Shown: positions 51,627-60,090 of the stretch, one piece after another
Layout: the number at the start of each line of letters is the position of its first letter
Position numbering within the stretch: position 1 is the first letter of the stretch
Assembly (NCBI GenBank): GCA_016716385.1
Contig: JADJWL010000025.1
Span: 434,001 to 498,000, forward strand
DNA length: 64,000 bases
Origin: Bryobacterales bacterium
GTDB taxonomy: Bacteria > Acidobacteriota > Terriglobia > Bryobacterales > Bryobacteraceae
Direction of reading: 5' to 3'
The notes under the pieces: generated by a model
Seen by the model: the letters and a program-made list of their open reading frames with translations, nothing else
Told to the model about the DNA's origin: nothing
Database searches by the model: none
Program-made: the position numbers and the translations under genes

Positions 51627-52163
51627 ATGAGCGTTTCGCTGCTCTACCCGCTGAACGACTTCTACGAGGAAGCCGGCGTCACCCCACCGCCGGCGGTTCC
51701 GGTCGAACCCGCCGGTATCCCCGAACCCTCTCGCGGACTGCTGGTGCATGACCGGGATATGACGCCGACCCTTGAGGCGGCGCACGGGAGAAGCATCCAT
51801 CTGCGCGTGATCCGGTACCGGCAGGACCGCGACGTCGTGTCGCGCCAGGTGTTGCTCGTCCTCGATGGGGAAGAGACGGCGGTCGCGATGGGAGCGATCA
51901 AAATCTACCTTGATCGCTTCCCGAAGCAGGCCAGGCAGCTCATCGTCGAGGGGTCCAAGCCGCTAGGGACGATCCTCCGTCTGCAGAAGATCGCGCACCA
52001 CTGCCACCCTTCCGCCTATTTCGCCATCGAAGCCGACGCGGCGATCGCGGAGGCGCTGGGCGCCGCACCCGGACAGACTCTGTACGGGCGAAGAAATACG
52101 CATTGGGACGAATCAGGCCAGGTGCTGGCTCAGGTTCTCGAAATTCTGCCCTCAGGCGTATGA
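51627..52163 (+). CDS. Chorismate-lyase/UTRA-fold-like protein
   Basis: The 178-residue protein shows LLVHDRDMTPTLEAAHG, VVSRQVLLVLDG, GAIKIYLDRFP and VEGSKPLGTILR, a pattern of chorismate pyruvate-lyase-like folds (UbiC; the fold also serves as the UTRA ligand-binding domain). The conserved Arg and PLG segment for the product-binding pocket is present. No ubiquinone genes are nearby, so the substrate may differ. It is translationally coupled to the preceding gene. Confidence 0.6.
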   Translation: MSVSLLYPLNDFYEEAGVTPPPAVPVEPAGIPEPSRGLLVHDRDMTPTLEAAHGRSIHLRVIRYRQDRDVVSRQVLLVLDGEETAVAMGAIKIYLDRFPKQARQLIVEGSKPLGTILRLQKIAHHCHPSAYFAIEADAAIAEALGAAPGQTLYGRRNTHWDESGQVLAQVLEILPSGV

Positions 52164-52238
52164 AAATTCAATGACAATCCCCTGCGCGGCGCGGCCTGCA
52201 TTCCACCCCGGCTGCTTCCACCCTATACTGGTGTCTGG

Positions 52239-53387
52239 ATGCGGTTCGCCGTCGACGCCCACGCTATTGGCCGGCACCTCACCGGGAATGAGGTCTACGT
52301 CCGCAGTCTCCTGAACGGATTCGCCTCGATCGATGAGGAGATGGAGATCCTCGCCTACCTGTCTTCGGCGGATGCGCGGCAGTGGGTGCCAAAACGTTTT
52401 TCCACCAGGGTGGTGTCGCCGAATCCGTTTGTCCGTCTGGGCTGGGATCTGTCCCGCCGTCTGGCCGAAGACCGGCCGGACCTTCTGCACGTGCAATACA
52501 CGGCGCCCCTGAACTGTCCTGTGCCGGTCATCGTCAGCGTGCATGACGTCAGCTTCCTCGATCATCCCCAGTTCTTTCCGGCGTCACGCAGCTTCCAGTT
52601 GCGCTGGAGCGTCGAGCGGACGGTACGGCAGGCGGCTCACGTCCTGACCGGCAGCGATTTCTCCCGCGAAGCGATTCTGCGCGCCTACCGGCTGGCGCCG
52701 GAACGGGTCTCGGTCATCCCCAACGCGGCCAACCCCTTCTTCCGCCCGCTTCATATCGACAATGCGTGTGACTGGGTGCGGAACCGCTTCCAGTTGCCGA
52801 CTCCGTTTGTCCTGTCGGTCGGCGATCTGCAGCCCCGAAAGAATCCGGTTGCCCTGATTCAGGCGTTCGCCCAGCTTGTGAAGGCGCAGCCGGAGTTGCG
52901 CCACCGCCTGGCGCTTGTCGGCCAGGATACCTGGTACAGCGCGAAAGTGCGCGAGGCGATCCGGGAGTCCGGGGTGTCGGACCGCATCCGTTTGCTTGGT
53001 TTCGTCACCGACGAAGACCTGCTGCATCTGTACAATGCCTGCGAAGTCTTTGTGTTCCCGTCGCTGTACGAAGGCTTTGGACTGCCGGTCCTGGAAGCGA
53101 TGGCATGCGGGCGCGCCGTAGCCTGCTCGAATACGACGGCCGTGCCGGAAGTGGCGGATGGCGCCGCGATCCTGTTTGACCCGCGTTCGGTGGACGAGAT
53201 CGCACGGGCGATGGCGGACCTGCTCCGCGACCCCGAACTGCGCATCCGAATGGAGCGCCTGGGGCAGCAGCGGGCGGCTGCATTCAGTTGGAACCGCACG
53301 GCGGAGAGAACCCTCGCTGCCTACTACCGGGCTGCCCAGGCCGTTCGTGTCCAGACCGGGAAGAGTTCGTCGATCAAGAGCCGATGA
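52239..53387 (+). CDS. GT4-type glycosyltransferase
   Basis: The 382-residue GT-B enzyme has an N-terminal acceptor domain (MRFAVDAHAIGRHLTGNEVY, VSVHDVSFLDHP) and a C-terminal nucleotide-sugar domain (FVLSVGDLQPRKNP, IRLLGFVTDEDLLHLYNAC, FVFPSLYEGFGLPVLEAMA; E-x7-E motif). It is cytoplasmic or membrane-peripheral and adds a sugar to a surface glycan or lipid. It is first of a three-gene run with DUF3108 and the GT4-methyltransferase fusion, joined by start-stop overlaps. Confidence 0.9.
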   Translation: MRFAVDAHAIGRHLTGNEVYVRSLLNGFASIDEEMEILAYLSSADARQWVPKRFSTRVVSPNPFVRLGWDLSRRLAEDRPDLLHVQYTAPLNCPVPVIVSVHDVSFLDHPQFFPASRSFQLRWSVERTVRQAAHVLTGSDFSREAILRAYRLAPERVSVIPNAANPFFRPLHIDNACDWVRNRFQLPTPFVLSVGDLQPRKNPVALIQAFAQLVKAQPELRHRLALVGQDTWYSAKVREAIRESGVSDRIRLLGFVTDEDLLHLYNACEVFVFPSLYEGFGLPVLEAMACGRAVACSNTTAVPEVADGAAILFDPRSVDEIARAMADLLRDPELRIRMERLGQQRAAAFSWNRTAERTLAAYYRAAQAVRVQTGKSSSIKSR

Positions 53388-54067
53388 CGCGGTTATTTCT
53401 GTTCCTCATCCTGGCCGCCGCGATCCCCGCGGAAACACCGCGCGGGTTTCCGTTTGAGGAAGGCGAGACCCTCCGCTATCAGGTGAAACTGCCGGAGGGA
53501 GGACAGATCGGAGACGCAACCTTCACCGCACGACGCCTGCCCGGAACCGCCGCCATGTGGGAGCTGGTCTTTGAGCTCGACGCATCCGTCCCGGGGTTCG
53601 AGGCGAAGGACCGGTTCCGGTCGCTCATACACCGGTATTGTTCGCTTGAGTTCGAAAAGGAATCAGTGCACGGCAGGCGCAAAGTCAGCGAATCGACGGT
53701 GTTCGACCCGGACAGCCGGGCGGCGCGACGGACCACCAAGGGCGGTGGCGGCACGTCCGAGATCGCGCTCGGCGGCTGCGGCCGCGACGCGCTCGCTTTC
53801 CTCTACTTCACGCGAAAAGAGTTGGGCCAAGGCCGTGTCGCGCCGGCTGAGACAGTGGTCTTCGGGGCGGGCTATCAGGTACGGCTGCGGTACACCGGCG
53901 AAGAAACCGTGCAGGGCAAGACGGCGGACCGGGTCGATGTGACGGCCAAGGGCCCGGCGTCCGAACATGCCATTTCGATCGCGTTCGCCCGCGACGCCGC
54001 CCGCACGCCCCTGCTGATCCGCGTCCCGCTGCCGGGCGGAACCTTCACGATGGAGCTGGCCGAGTAG
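53384..54067 (+). CDS. DUF3108-family secreted protein
   Basis: The 227-residue protein has a short signal peptide (RLFLFLILAAAIPA) and a DUF3108-like body (FPFEEGETLRYQVKL, GDATFTARRLPG, FEAKDRFRSLI; VFGAGYQVRLRYTGEETVQ). It is a predicted periplasmic beta-rich protein of unknown function. The ATG overlaps the TGA of the GT4 gene (ATGA), so it is coupled to it, and the next gene starts 1 base after its stop. Confidence 0.75.
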   Translation: MTRLFLFLILAAAIPAETPRGFPFEEGETLRYQVKLPEGGQIGDATFTARRLPGTAAMWELVFELDASVPGFEAKDRFRSLIHRYCSLEFEKESVHGRRKVSESTVFDPDSRAARRTTKGGGGTSEIALGGCGRDALAFLYFTRKELGQGRVAPAETVVFGAGYQVRLRYTGEETVQGKTADRVDVTAKGPASEHAISIAFARDAARTPLLIRVPLPGGTFTMELAE

Positions 54068-54068
54068 C

Positions 54069-56075
54069 GTGCGGCTCGCTTTCGTCTCGCCGATGCCTCC
54101 CGCCAAGTCGGGAATCGCGGACTATTCAGCAACTTTGCTGGAGTTTCTCGAGCCGCTGGCCGCGTGTGAAGTCATCTGCGGACCCCACCAGGACTTCGAC
54201 CCGCACGCCTGCGACATCGCGTTGTTCCAGGTGGGCAACAACGGCTTCCATGAACAGGCGTGGCGAGCGGCGCTTTCAGCCGCCGACGCCGGGCGGCCGG
54301 GGATTGTCGTATTGCACGAGGCGAACCTCCACCACCTGCTGGCCGACATCACCATCCGGGCTGGCGACTGGGACGGGTATCTGCGCGAAGTGGAGTACGA
54401 CGGCGGGGCGGCCGCGCTCGCCTACGCACGCCGCGTGCGCGCTCTCGAAGTGGGCCCGGATTACGACGGTGTCCCCATGCTGCGCCGTCTGCTCGAAGCG
54501 GCGCGGGGTGTGATCGTGCATTCGTCCTACATGGCCGATGCCGTCCGCCAGGCCGGCTATCGGGGACCCGTGGCGCGCATCCCGCATGGTGCGTGGCTCC
54601 CGCAGGCCGATGCGCACGCCTACCGCGGCCGGCTGGGACTGGACGAGATCGTTCCGCTGATCGGCACATTCGGATTCCTGAAGCCGTACAAGCGCATCGA
54701 TCAGTCGCTGCGTGCCGTGCGGCGGCTCATCCGCCTCGATCCGAGGCCGAAGTGGATCCTGGTGGGCGAAGAGCATCCGGAATTGCCGCTGCGCGAACGC
54801 ATCGCGTCGCTGGGCCTCGCGGCACATGCGCGTTTGTTGGGTTTCGTCGATCTCGAGGATTTCACCGGGTACATGGCGGCCTGCGACATCGTGCTGAATC
54901 TGCGCTACCCCACGGTGGGCGAAAGTTCGGGAAGCCTGCTACGCGCTTTCGGGCTTGGAAAGGCCGTGCTCGTTTCCGACGTCGGCGCGTTTCGCGAGTA
55001 TCCCGAGGACATCTGCCTGCGCGTCCCCGTCGGAGCCGGCGAAGAGGACACGCTGTTCGAGTATCTCAGCCTGCTTGTCTCGCGGCCGGAGGTGGCGCGC
55101 GCGATGGGCGCGCGCGCGCGCGCCTGGGTGGAGCGCGAGTGCGCGTGGCCGGTGGTGGCGCACAGATACATCGCGTTCGTGGAGGCCGTCAGCGCGGGCC
55201 GCGCCGCCGGGGAATGGGAAGCGCCCGCGGCCACGCCGGTCCCGGCGCCGGCTGCCGCGGAGCCGCCACCGTCGCCTGCCGCGGAGTCGGTACCGCCTGA
55301 GACCGTCACCGTCTGGACACCCGAACCCGAGGCGCAGGAGTACGTCGAGACGCATCTCACGCGCCTCCAGAAGACGCTCGCCATCACGCCGCCGGGTTCG
55401 TCGGCAGACCGGGTGCTCGAAATGGGCGCGTATCTGCAGATCACTCCCGCGCTGCGGTCGCGGCTCGGGTATGGCGAGGTACGCGGCTGCTACTACGGAA
55501 CAGCCGGCGTGATCGAGCACAAAGAGGTGGTCTCGTCGGAGGGAGAGACGTTCACCTGCGAGATCGACCACTTCGACGCGGAGCGCGATGTGTTCCCCTA
55601 CCCCGACGGCCATTTCGCCACCGTGCTCTGCTGCGAGCTGATCGAGCACCTGCGAGACGATCCGATGCACCTGATGTGCGAGGCACACCGCATTCTACGT
55701 CCCGGCGGGCACCTTGTGTTGACGACGCCCAACATCGCGTCGCTGCGCGGTATTGCGGCGATTCTGCAGGGCTACCATCCCGGGTTTTTCCACGCCTACA
55801 TCCGGCCGCGTGCGCCGGGCGAGGCGGTCGACGCGAGACACAACCGCGAGTACGCGCCGCGGGAGATCCACCAGTTGCTGGAGAACGCCGGCTTCACCGT
55901 AACACTGCTCGAAACCGGGCCGTTCCGCGACGAACCGCACCCGGAACACGCCTGGGTCCGTCACCTGCTCGACCGCTACCAGTTGCCGTCGCACCTGCGC
56001 GGCGAGGGGATTTACGCGGTCGGCGCGAAGACCGGTCCCGTGCGCGAGCGCTATCCGGCGTGGCTCTACAGCTAG
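54069..56075 (+). CDS. Glycosyltransferase-methyltransferase fusion
   Basis: The 668-residue protein has residues 1 to about 380 as a GT4 glycosyltransferase (SPMPPAKSGIADYS, LIGTFGFLKPYKRID, RLLGFVDLEDFTGYMAACD, ESSGSLLRAFGLGKAVLVSD). A Pro/Ala-rich linker (about 385-420) follows, then a SAM methyltransferase (about 430-650; CCELIEHLRDD, AHRILRPGGHLVLTTPN). Motif I is weak (VLEMGAYLQ). It probably adds and methylates a sugar in one surface glycan. The GTG start at 54069 gives the family N-terminus. Confidence 0.87.
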   Translation: MRLAFVSPMPPAKSGIADYSATLLEFLEPLAACEVICGPHQDFDPHACDIALFQVGNNGFHEQAWRAALSAADAGRPGIVVLHEANLHHLLADITIRAGDWDGYLREVEYDGGAAALAYARRVRALEVGPDYDGVPMLRRLLEAARGVIVHSSYMADAVRQAGYRGPVARIPHGAWLPQADAHAYRGRLGLDEIVPLIGTFGFLKPYKRIDQSLRAVRRLIRLDPRPKWILVGEEHPELPLRERIASLGLAAHARLLGFVDLEDFTGYMAACDIVLNLRYPTVGESSGSLLRAFGLGKAVLVSDVGAFREYPEDICLRVPVGAGEEDTLFEYLSLLVSRPEVARAMGARARAWVERECAWPVVAHRYIAFVEAVSAGRAAGEWEAPAATPVPAPAAAEPPPSPAAESVPPETVTVWTPEPEAQEYVETHLTRLQKTLAITPPGSSADRVLEMGAYLQITPALRSRLGYGEVRGCYYGTAGVIEHKEVVSSEGETFTCEIDHFDAERDVFPYPDGHFATVLCCELIEHLRDDPMHLMCEAHRILRPGGHLVLTTPNIASLRGIAAILQGYHPGFFHAYIRPRAPGEAVDARHNREYAPREIHQLLENAGFTVTLLETGPFRDEPHPEHAWVRHLLDRYQLPSHLRGEGIYAVGAKTGPVRERYPAWLYS

Positions 56076-56097
56076 CAGGTGTGATAGAACCTGTTCC

Positions 56098-57384
56098 ATG
56101 ACGCGACGTACCGCCGTTGGCGCTCTCCTCGCTGCTCCTGCCATCCGCACAGGGCGCGGGAGTCCGAACGAGAAGCTCGTGGTAGCCTGCATCGGCGTGC
56201 GCGGGCGCGCCGGCACCCTGATGCGCGGGTTCGCGGAAATGACGGGAGTTGAGATCGCGACGCTCTGCGATATCGACTCGCGGCTGTTTAAGCAGGCCGT
56301 CGCCGATGTCGCCGCCCGCCAGAAGAAGGAACCGCGCACCCTCGGCGATTTCCGCCGCCTGCTCGACGACAAGTCGATCGATGTGGTGGTGATCGGCACG
56401 CCGGATCACTGGCACGCGCTACCGGCGATCTTCGCCTGCCAGGCGGGAAAACACGTATACGTCGAGAAGCCGGCCAGCCACAACTTCCGCGAGGGTCAGG
56501 TCATGCTGGCCGCGGCACGCCGCTACAAGCGCGTGATGCAGGTGGGAATTCAATCCCGCTCCGGAGCGCACTTCGCCGAAGCCATCGATTACATCCGCAC
56601 CGGCGCCCTGGGGAAGGCTGTTTTTGCACGCGCGTGGGAAACGGCCGTGCAGCGTGCGATGCCCGCGCGTCCGGACGAGCCCGTGCCCGCGGGAGTCGAC
56701 TACGAGATGTGGCTCGGACCCGCGCCTCAGCGTGCCTTCAACCCGAACCACTTCCACAGCTCGTGGCGGTGGTTCTTCGATTACGGGACGGGCGACCTCG
56801 GCAACGACGGCGTCCACCGGCTCGATTACGCAATCCGCGGGCTGGAAGCGGCCATGGCCGCGCAGGGACAGACGCTGGCCGAGTGGCCGGTGAGCGTCTC
56901 GGCAGCAGGGGGCAAACACTACTTCGACGATGCGCAGGAGTGGCCCGACACGCTCGTGGCGACCTGGGAATTCGGTCCGGCGATGTTGACCTACGAAATG
57001 CGCATCTGGGCGCCGAATCCGATGGAGGGCGAAGAGGAGGGCGCCGCGATCTACGGCGATCAGGGCTACGTCCTGATCGGCAACACGCGCTGGCAGGCGT
57101 ACGGACCGAAGGGCGAGAAGGGTCCCGGGGGATCGAGCACCGTCGCGCAGCACGACCCCGCCCACAAACGCAACTTTTTCGAGTGCATCCGCAACGGGGG
57201 CACACCGGCCTGCGATATCGCAGTAGGCCACAGGACGTCCGCGCTCACACACTTCGGCAACATCGCCTGGCGGGTCAACCGCAAGCTGCACTTCCACGTG
57301 GCGAGCCAGTCCTTCCGCGATCCCGAAGCAGACCGTCTGCTCGGGCGCACCTATCGCAAGCCGTGGAGTCTGCCTGCAGTCTAA
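56098..57384 (+). CDS. Secreted Gfo/Idh/MocA-family oxidoreductase
   Basis: The 428-residue protein has a short Tat-like N-terminus (TRRTAVGALLAAPA). A Rossmann domain (VVACIGVRGRAGTLMRGF, LCDIDSRL) and the EKP catalytic/binding motif in HVYVEKPASHNF follow, then the C-terminal alpha/beta domain (GTGDLGNDGVHRLDYA). Bacteroidetes/Acidobacteria members act on sugars or inositols outside the cytoplasm, often with tightly bound NAD(P). It is a different gene from the one at 23430 and much longer. Confidence 0.85.
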   Translation: MTRRTAVGALLAAPAIRTGRGSPNEKLVVACIGVRGRAGTLMRGFAEMTGVEIATLCDIDSRLFKQAVADVAARQKKEPRTLGDFRRLLDDKSIDVVVIGTPDHWHALPAIFACQAGKHVYVEKPASHNFREGQVMLAAARRYKRVMQVGIQSRSGAHFAEAIDYIRTGALGKAVFARAWETAVQRAMPARPDEPVPAGVDYEMWLGPAPQRAFNPNHFHSSWRWFFDYGTGDLGNDGVHRLDYAIRGLEAAMAAQGQTLAEWPVSVSAAGGKHYFDDAQEWPDTLVATWEFGPAMLTYEMRIWAPNPMEGEEEGAAIYGDQGYVLIGNTRWQAYGPKGEKGPGGSSTVAQHDPAHKRNFFECIRNGGTPACDIAVGHRTSALTHFGNIAWRVNRKLHFHVASQSFRDPEADRLLGRTYRKPWSLPAV

Positions 57385-57424
57385 GCTTCGCGTCCCGGCG
57401 AGAGGTAGTGCGAGAATAGGCTGG

Positions 57425-57754
57425 ATGCTCGACGAACAGGAATTCCGGAAGCGCGCCGACGACGCCCTCGCGGCTCTCAACCGCGCCCTCATCAGTGCCG
57501 CCGACGACTACGGCTTTGAAGTGGACTTCAACGCGGGAGCCCTCACGATCGAATTCGAAGAACCGCCGGGCAAGTTCGTCGTCAGCCCGAATGCACCCCC
57601 ACGGCAGATCTGGGTCTCGGCGCAATCGAAGAGCTACAAGCTTGACTGGGACCACGTCGCGGCATCGTTCGTCCACACGGATTCGGGCCAGACATTGCTG
57701 CATCTGATCGAAGAGGCTATCGGACGCCAGATCGGCGAGGACGTCAATCTGTGA
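57425..57754 (+). CDS. cyaY: Frataxin-like iron protein CyaY
   Basis: The 109-residue length is typical. An acidic N-terminal helix (MLDEQEFRKRADDALAAL), beta strands FEVDFNAGALTIEF and KFVVSPNAPPRQIWVSAQS, and a C-terminal helix (LLHLIEEAIGRQ) match frataxin/CyaY, which binds iron and modulates IscS-dependent Fe-S assembly. Its stop overlaps the aldehyde dehydrogenase start (GTGA), so the two are co-translated; no isc genes are nearby. Confidence 0.85.
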   Translation: MLDEQEFRKRADDALAALNRALISAADDYGFEVDFNAGALTIEFEEPPGKFVVSPNAPPRQIWVSAQSKSYKLDWDHVAASFVHTDSGQTLLHLIEEAIGRQIGEDVNL

Positions 57755-59214
57755 GCCCGGCAGCAATTCAGCCCGGCGCCCTGTTTATCAATGGGAAACG
57801 GGAAGACGCAGTCTCGGGACGTACGATTGAAGTGCGCAATCCGGCGACGGCTGAACTGCTGACGACGGTTCCAGACGCGGGTTCCGAGGACGTCGACCGG
57901 GCTGTGGCCGCCGCTAGAACCAGTTTCGTCAGGAAGACCTGGCGCGGATTGCCGCCGTCACGGCGTGAACGGGTGCTGTTAACGCTCGCCGACCTGATCG
58001 AGAAACACCGCGACGAGCTGAGCCTCCTCGAAACGCTCGAAACAGGGAAGACGCTGCGTGAATCGGCGGGAGCGGACGTCGGACCTTCGGCGAGTTGCTT
58101 CCGCTACTATGCCGGGTGGGTGCGCAAGATTCACGGCGAGACGATCCCTGTCGACGGCTCGTTCCTCAACTACACGCTGCGCGAGCCCATGGGAGTGGTG
58201 GGCGCGATCGTTCCCTGGAACTTTCCCCTTCAACTTGCGACCTGGAAGGTTGCGCCGGCGCTTGCGTGCGGCTGTTCAGTGGTCCTGAAGCCGTCGGAAC
58301 TGACGCCGCTGACAGCGTTGCGCCTCGCCGAACTAGCGGTCGAGGCGGGGCTGCCCGAAGGCGTGCTAAACGTGGTCACCGGATACGGCACAACCGCGGG
58401 CGACGCACTGGCGCGCCACATGGACGTCGACAAGCTCAGCTTCACGGGTAGCACCCGCACGGGACGCGCGCTGCTGAATGCGTCGGCCGAGAGCAACCTG
58501 AAACGCGTGAGCCTCGAACTCGGCGGCAAATCGCCCAACATCGTTTTCCCCGACGCTGATCGCGAGGCGGCGATTAAGGGCGCGTTCTGGGGCATCTTCG
58601 GCAACAAGGGCGAAATCTGCAGCGCCGGCTCGCGGCTTCTCGTGCACGGGGACATCTACGACGAATTTGTCGAAACGCTGGCGTCGCGCGCGCGGCGGCT
58701 CAAGCTGGGCGACCCGCAGGACAAGCTGACGATGATGGGTTCGCAGATCTCGGCGGCGCAGATGGAGCGCGTCCTCGGCTACGTTCAGTCCGGCGTCGAA
58801 GAAGGAGCGCGGCTGGTGTGCGGCGGCGAGCGCGACGCCGAAGGCGCCAAGGCCAACGGGTTCTTCGTGAAGCCGACGATTTTCGCGGACGTGAAGCCGT
58901 CGATGAAGATCGCGCAGGAAGAGATCTTCGGACCCGTCCTGGCCGCGATCCGCTTCGAGAACACCGACCATGCGATCGAGATCGCGAACGGGACGATTTA
59001 TGGCTTGGCCGCCGCCGTCTGGACGCGTGACATCAAACTCGCGCACCGCATGGCGGCCGAGATCCAGGCAGGCACCGTCTGGATCAACACCTACAACGGA
59101 TTCGACAACGGCTCGCCTTTCGGCGGGTACAAGCAGAGCGGTTTCGGGCGCGACCTTGGGATGCACGCCATCGAACAGTACACGCAGGTCAAGTCCGTTT
59201 GGGTCGCCCTGTAG
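57751..59214 (+). CDS. NAD(P)-dependent aldehyde dehydrogenase
   Basis: The 487-residue ALDH has cofactor motif VPWNFPLQLATWKVAPALA, catalytic Glu in SLELGGKSPN, nucleophile Cys in NKGEICSAGSR (about residue 290) and EEIFGPVLAAIRF. It belongs to the betaine/phenylacetaldehyde-type clade by overall motif pattern; the substrate is not determined. The GTG start overlaps the cyaY stop. It converges with and overlaps the isochorismatase-like gene by 26 bases. Confidence 0.93.
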   Translation: MSPAAIQPGALFINGKREDAVSGRTIEVRNPATAELLTTVPDAGSEDVDRAVAAARTSFVRKTWRGLPPSRRERVLLTLADLIEKHRDELSLLETLETGKTLRESAGADVGPSASCFRYYAGWVRKIHGETIPVDGSFLNYTLREPMGVVGAIVPWNFPLQLATWKVAPALACGCSVVLKPSELTPLTALRLAELAVEAGLPEGVLNVVTGYGTTAGDALARHMDVDKLSFTGSTRTGRALLNASAESNLKRVSLELGGKSPNIVFPDADREAAIKGAFWGIFGNKGEICSAGSRLLVHGDIYDEFVETLASRARRLKLGDPQDKLTMMGSQISAAQMERVLGYVQSGVEEGARLVCGGERDAEGAKANGFFVKPTIFADVKPSMKIAQEEIFGPVLAAIRFENTDHAIEIANGTIYGLAAAVWTRDIKLAHRMAAEIQAGTVWINTYNGFDNGSPFGGYKQSGFGRDLGMHAIEQYTQVKSVWVAL

Positions 59215-60028
59215 CGAGGCGGGTGAGGTCCTCGCTGTCGATCGACGGACACCAGTAGCGCTCCACGTGCTCGACCATCAATGCCGTGCCGCGATCGTGG
59301 CTGACGTAGGGCTTCTGCCGCGGGTCATACATGGAATCCGTCAGGTCGCGCGCCAGCACGACGCTCCGGCCGAGGCGCACCTGCTGGCGGATGCCGAACG
59401 GGCGTCCGAGGACACACATGTTTAGGTGCACGCCCATCAGCACGATGTTCCGGATGCCTTCCTGCTCGCAGTAGTTGTAGATCTCCTGGCCGCTGTCGCT
59501 GATGCCGTCGGGAGCCTCGATATCGAGCAGGGCGTTCTGGCGGGTGTAGCGGCGCACGCGCTCGCCCACCACGTCGTCGTCGCAGGGTTCGGTCTGATCG
59601 TCAATCGGCAGCGCGGCTTCGGACTTCGGATCGTGATAGCACCACTTGGCGATCTCGACCGGCGGGGTCGCCAGTTTGGCGTCCTGCATCCGCTTGCGCT
59701 GCGGCATGCCTTCGTACACATCCATCGTGCCGCTGGGCGCGTGAATGATCGTGACGCCCAGACGCCGCGCCGCGTGCAGCACCTGGTTCATCTTCGGGGC
59801 CATTTCCTCAACGCGCCGCTTCGACGCCTGGCAGTAGTGGCCGTCCCACATGTCACAGACAATGATCGCGGTCGCCTTGGTGGGCCAGTGGAGATCTTCC
59901 TGCACCGTGCGGGTGAGATCGCTGCCGGGTAGGGCCGCTTCACGCCGCCGCGCCCGCAAGTGGAGAGCACGCTCCTGGGCGGGCGCGAATCCCGCCGCGA
60001 GAACCAATAACGCACTTCGCCGGTTCAT
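59189..60028 (-). CDS. Secreted isochorismatase-family cysteine hydrolase
   Basis: The 279-residue protein has an N-terminal signal (RRSALLVLAAGFAPAQ) and an isochorismatase-like fold (TAIIVCDMWDGHYC with catalytic Asp, TIIHAPSGTMD, and IVLMGVHLNMCVLGR with the nucleophile Cys). The family cleaves amides, ureas or vinyl ethers. Its tail overlaps the aldehyde dehydrogenase on the other strand, and it is divergent from the SSS symporter. Confidence 0.82.
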   Translation of the reverse strand: MNRRSALLVLAAGFAPAQERALHLRARRREAALPGSDLTRTVQEDLHWPTKATAIIVCDMWDGHYCQASKRRVEEMAPKMNQVLHAARRLGVTIIHAPSGTMDVYEGMPQRKRMQDAKLATPPVEIAKWCYHDPKSEAALPIDDQTEPCDDDVVGERVRRYTRQNALLDIEAPDGISDSGQEIYNYCEQEGIRNIVLMGVHLNMCVLGRPFGIRQQVRLGRSVVLARDLTDSMYDPRQKPYVSHDRGTALMVEHVERYWCPSIDSEDLTRLATGRPKRT

Positions 60029-60090
60029 GGGCCGTATTGTACTGCGTTTGACGCCGCGTGCGGACCGCCACTATAGTCAATGGTTTCGCA

